48,911 nt of DNA from Thermoplasmata archaeon (GTDB lineage Archaea; Thermoplasmatota; Thermoplasmata; Lutacidiplasmatales; UBA184): contig JASHOK010000013.1 in NCBI GenBank assembly GCA_030041175.1, positions 1-48,911 of the forward strand. Reading direction: 5' to 3'. Both the position numbers and the translations under genes were made by a program. Below the pieces are notes generated by a model. That model was not told the origin of the DNA, did not search any database, and saw nothing but the letters and a program-made list of their open reading frames with translations. This document shows, in pieces, positions 48,703-48,911 of the stretch; position 1 is the stretch's first letter, and each line of letters starts with the position of its first letter.

Positions 48703-48911
48703 ATGACCGAGCTGGCCTACCTGGCCGATGAGGCATCCGCCTACACCCGGGATTTCAGAGCCAAGGTCGTCGCCCTGCCCCCGGGGGCCGTGGTCCTCGA
48801 CCGGACGTACTTCTATCCGGCCGGGGGGGGCCAGCAGGCCGACCACGGGACGCTGGGCCCGGTGGGTCAGGCCCGGTACTCGGTCGTTGACGTCACGAAG
48901 TCCGGAAGCTC
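48703..48911 (+). CDS. alaX: AlaX-type alanyl-tRNA editing protein, 3' end cut off
   Basis: Only the first 69 residues are in the window. They show the AlaRS/AlaX editing-domain start: YLADEASAYTRDFRAKVVAL, then DRTYFYPAGGGQQADHGTLG, the conserved glycine-rich segment of this fold. No class II synthetase core precedes it, so it is a free-standing editing protein that removes Ser or Gly from mischarged tRNA-Ala. The zinc-binding HxxxH motif would lie beyond the window. It is divergent from pcn. Confidence 0.85.
   Translation, partial: MTELAYLADEASAYTRDFRAKVVALPPGAVVLDRTYFYPAGGGQQADHGTLGPVGQARYSVVDVTKSGS

Noticed and set aside
1-48911. CRISPR array, insertion sequence or prophage
   Set aside because: No direct-repeat/spacer pattern, transposase, integrase or terminal inverted repeats with target duplication were seen. 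Gene order is that of a core chromosomal region.

Overview
The window looks like chromosomal DNA of a GC-rich archaeon. It holds a near-complete archaeal S10/spc ribosomal protein supercluster, LSm, CTP-dependent riboflavin kinase, RaSEA, archaeal HMG-CoA synthase, DUF35, PCNA, Cbf5 and DUF99. Promoters are TATA type, often 24-30 bp before the start codon, so many messages should be leaderless. DnaK together with DUF835, GvpD/KaiC-like and MEDS proteins points to Thermoplasmatota, perhaps one of the high-GC uncultured lineages. That placement is inference.

Layout. 1-336: no gene assigned. 337-2739: a zinc-ribbon coiled-coil protein and hisS. 2597-6327 (minus): a probable operon LSm - ribK - RaSEA - nadE - CDIN1-like nuclease. 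6440-9435: citrate synthase and dnaK, convergent, with stop codons overlapping in one CTAG. 9553-13479: a methyltransferase, a KaiC-like ATPase facing a MEDS-domain protein, and a membrane protein. 13617-16105: an M20 amidohydrolase coupled to a cysteine desulfurase-like enzyme. 16109-17291 (minus): a PAC2 protein and a small helical protein. 17399-17504: tRNA-Ala(GGC), apparently with an intron in the T-loop. 17605-21788: HTH regulator, HMG-CoA synthase, SCP2-type thiolase, DUF35 and DUF835, the entry to isoprenoid synthesis. 21808-24064: a glycosyltransferase and an unknown protein. 24073-24177 (minus): tRNA-Arg(TCT) with an intron at the same T-loop position. 24203-28604: DUF99, a zinc-ribbon membrane protein, DUF2203, and the threonine-degrading pair tdh-kbl. 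28844-45058: 23 ribosomal proteins plus the RNase P protein Rnp1, then SecY, an EMC3/Oxa1-type insertase, cytidylate kinase and Cbf5. 45042-48911: a lone Lrp-type RAM domain, cysS, a complete bacterial-type thiolase, PCNA, and the start of an AlaX-type editing protein.

Genes are tightly packed. ATGA, GTGA and TGATG overlaps are common inside operons, which suggests translational coupling. Several convergent pairs overlap at their 3' ends.

The strongest unusual signals are: two tRNA genes split at the same T-loop site with an identical junction (TTCAAAG - hairpin - GGAAACT); an SCP2-type thiolase inside the HMG-CoA synthase operon whose three catalytic motifs are all changed; a SecY with two extra N-terminal membrane helices and seven clustered TTA codons; and three promoters with long inverted repeats around or beside the TATA box (cysS/RAM, pcn, rpl3).
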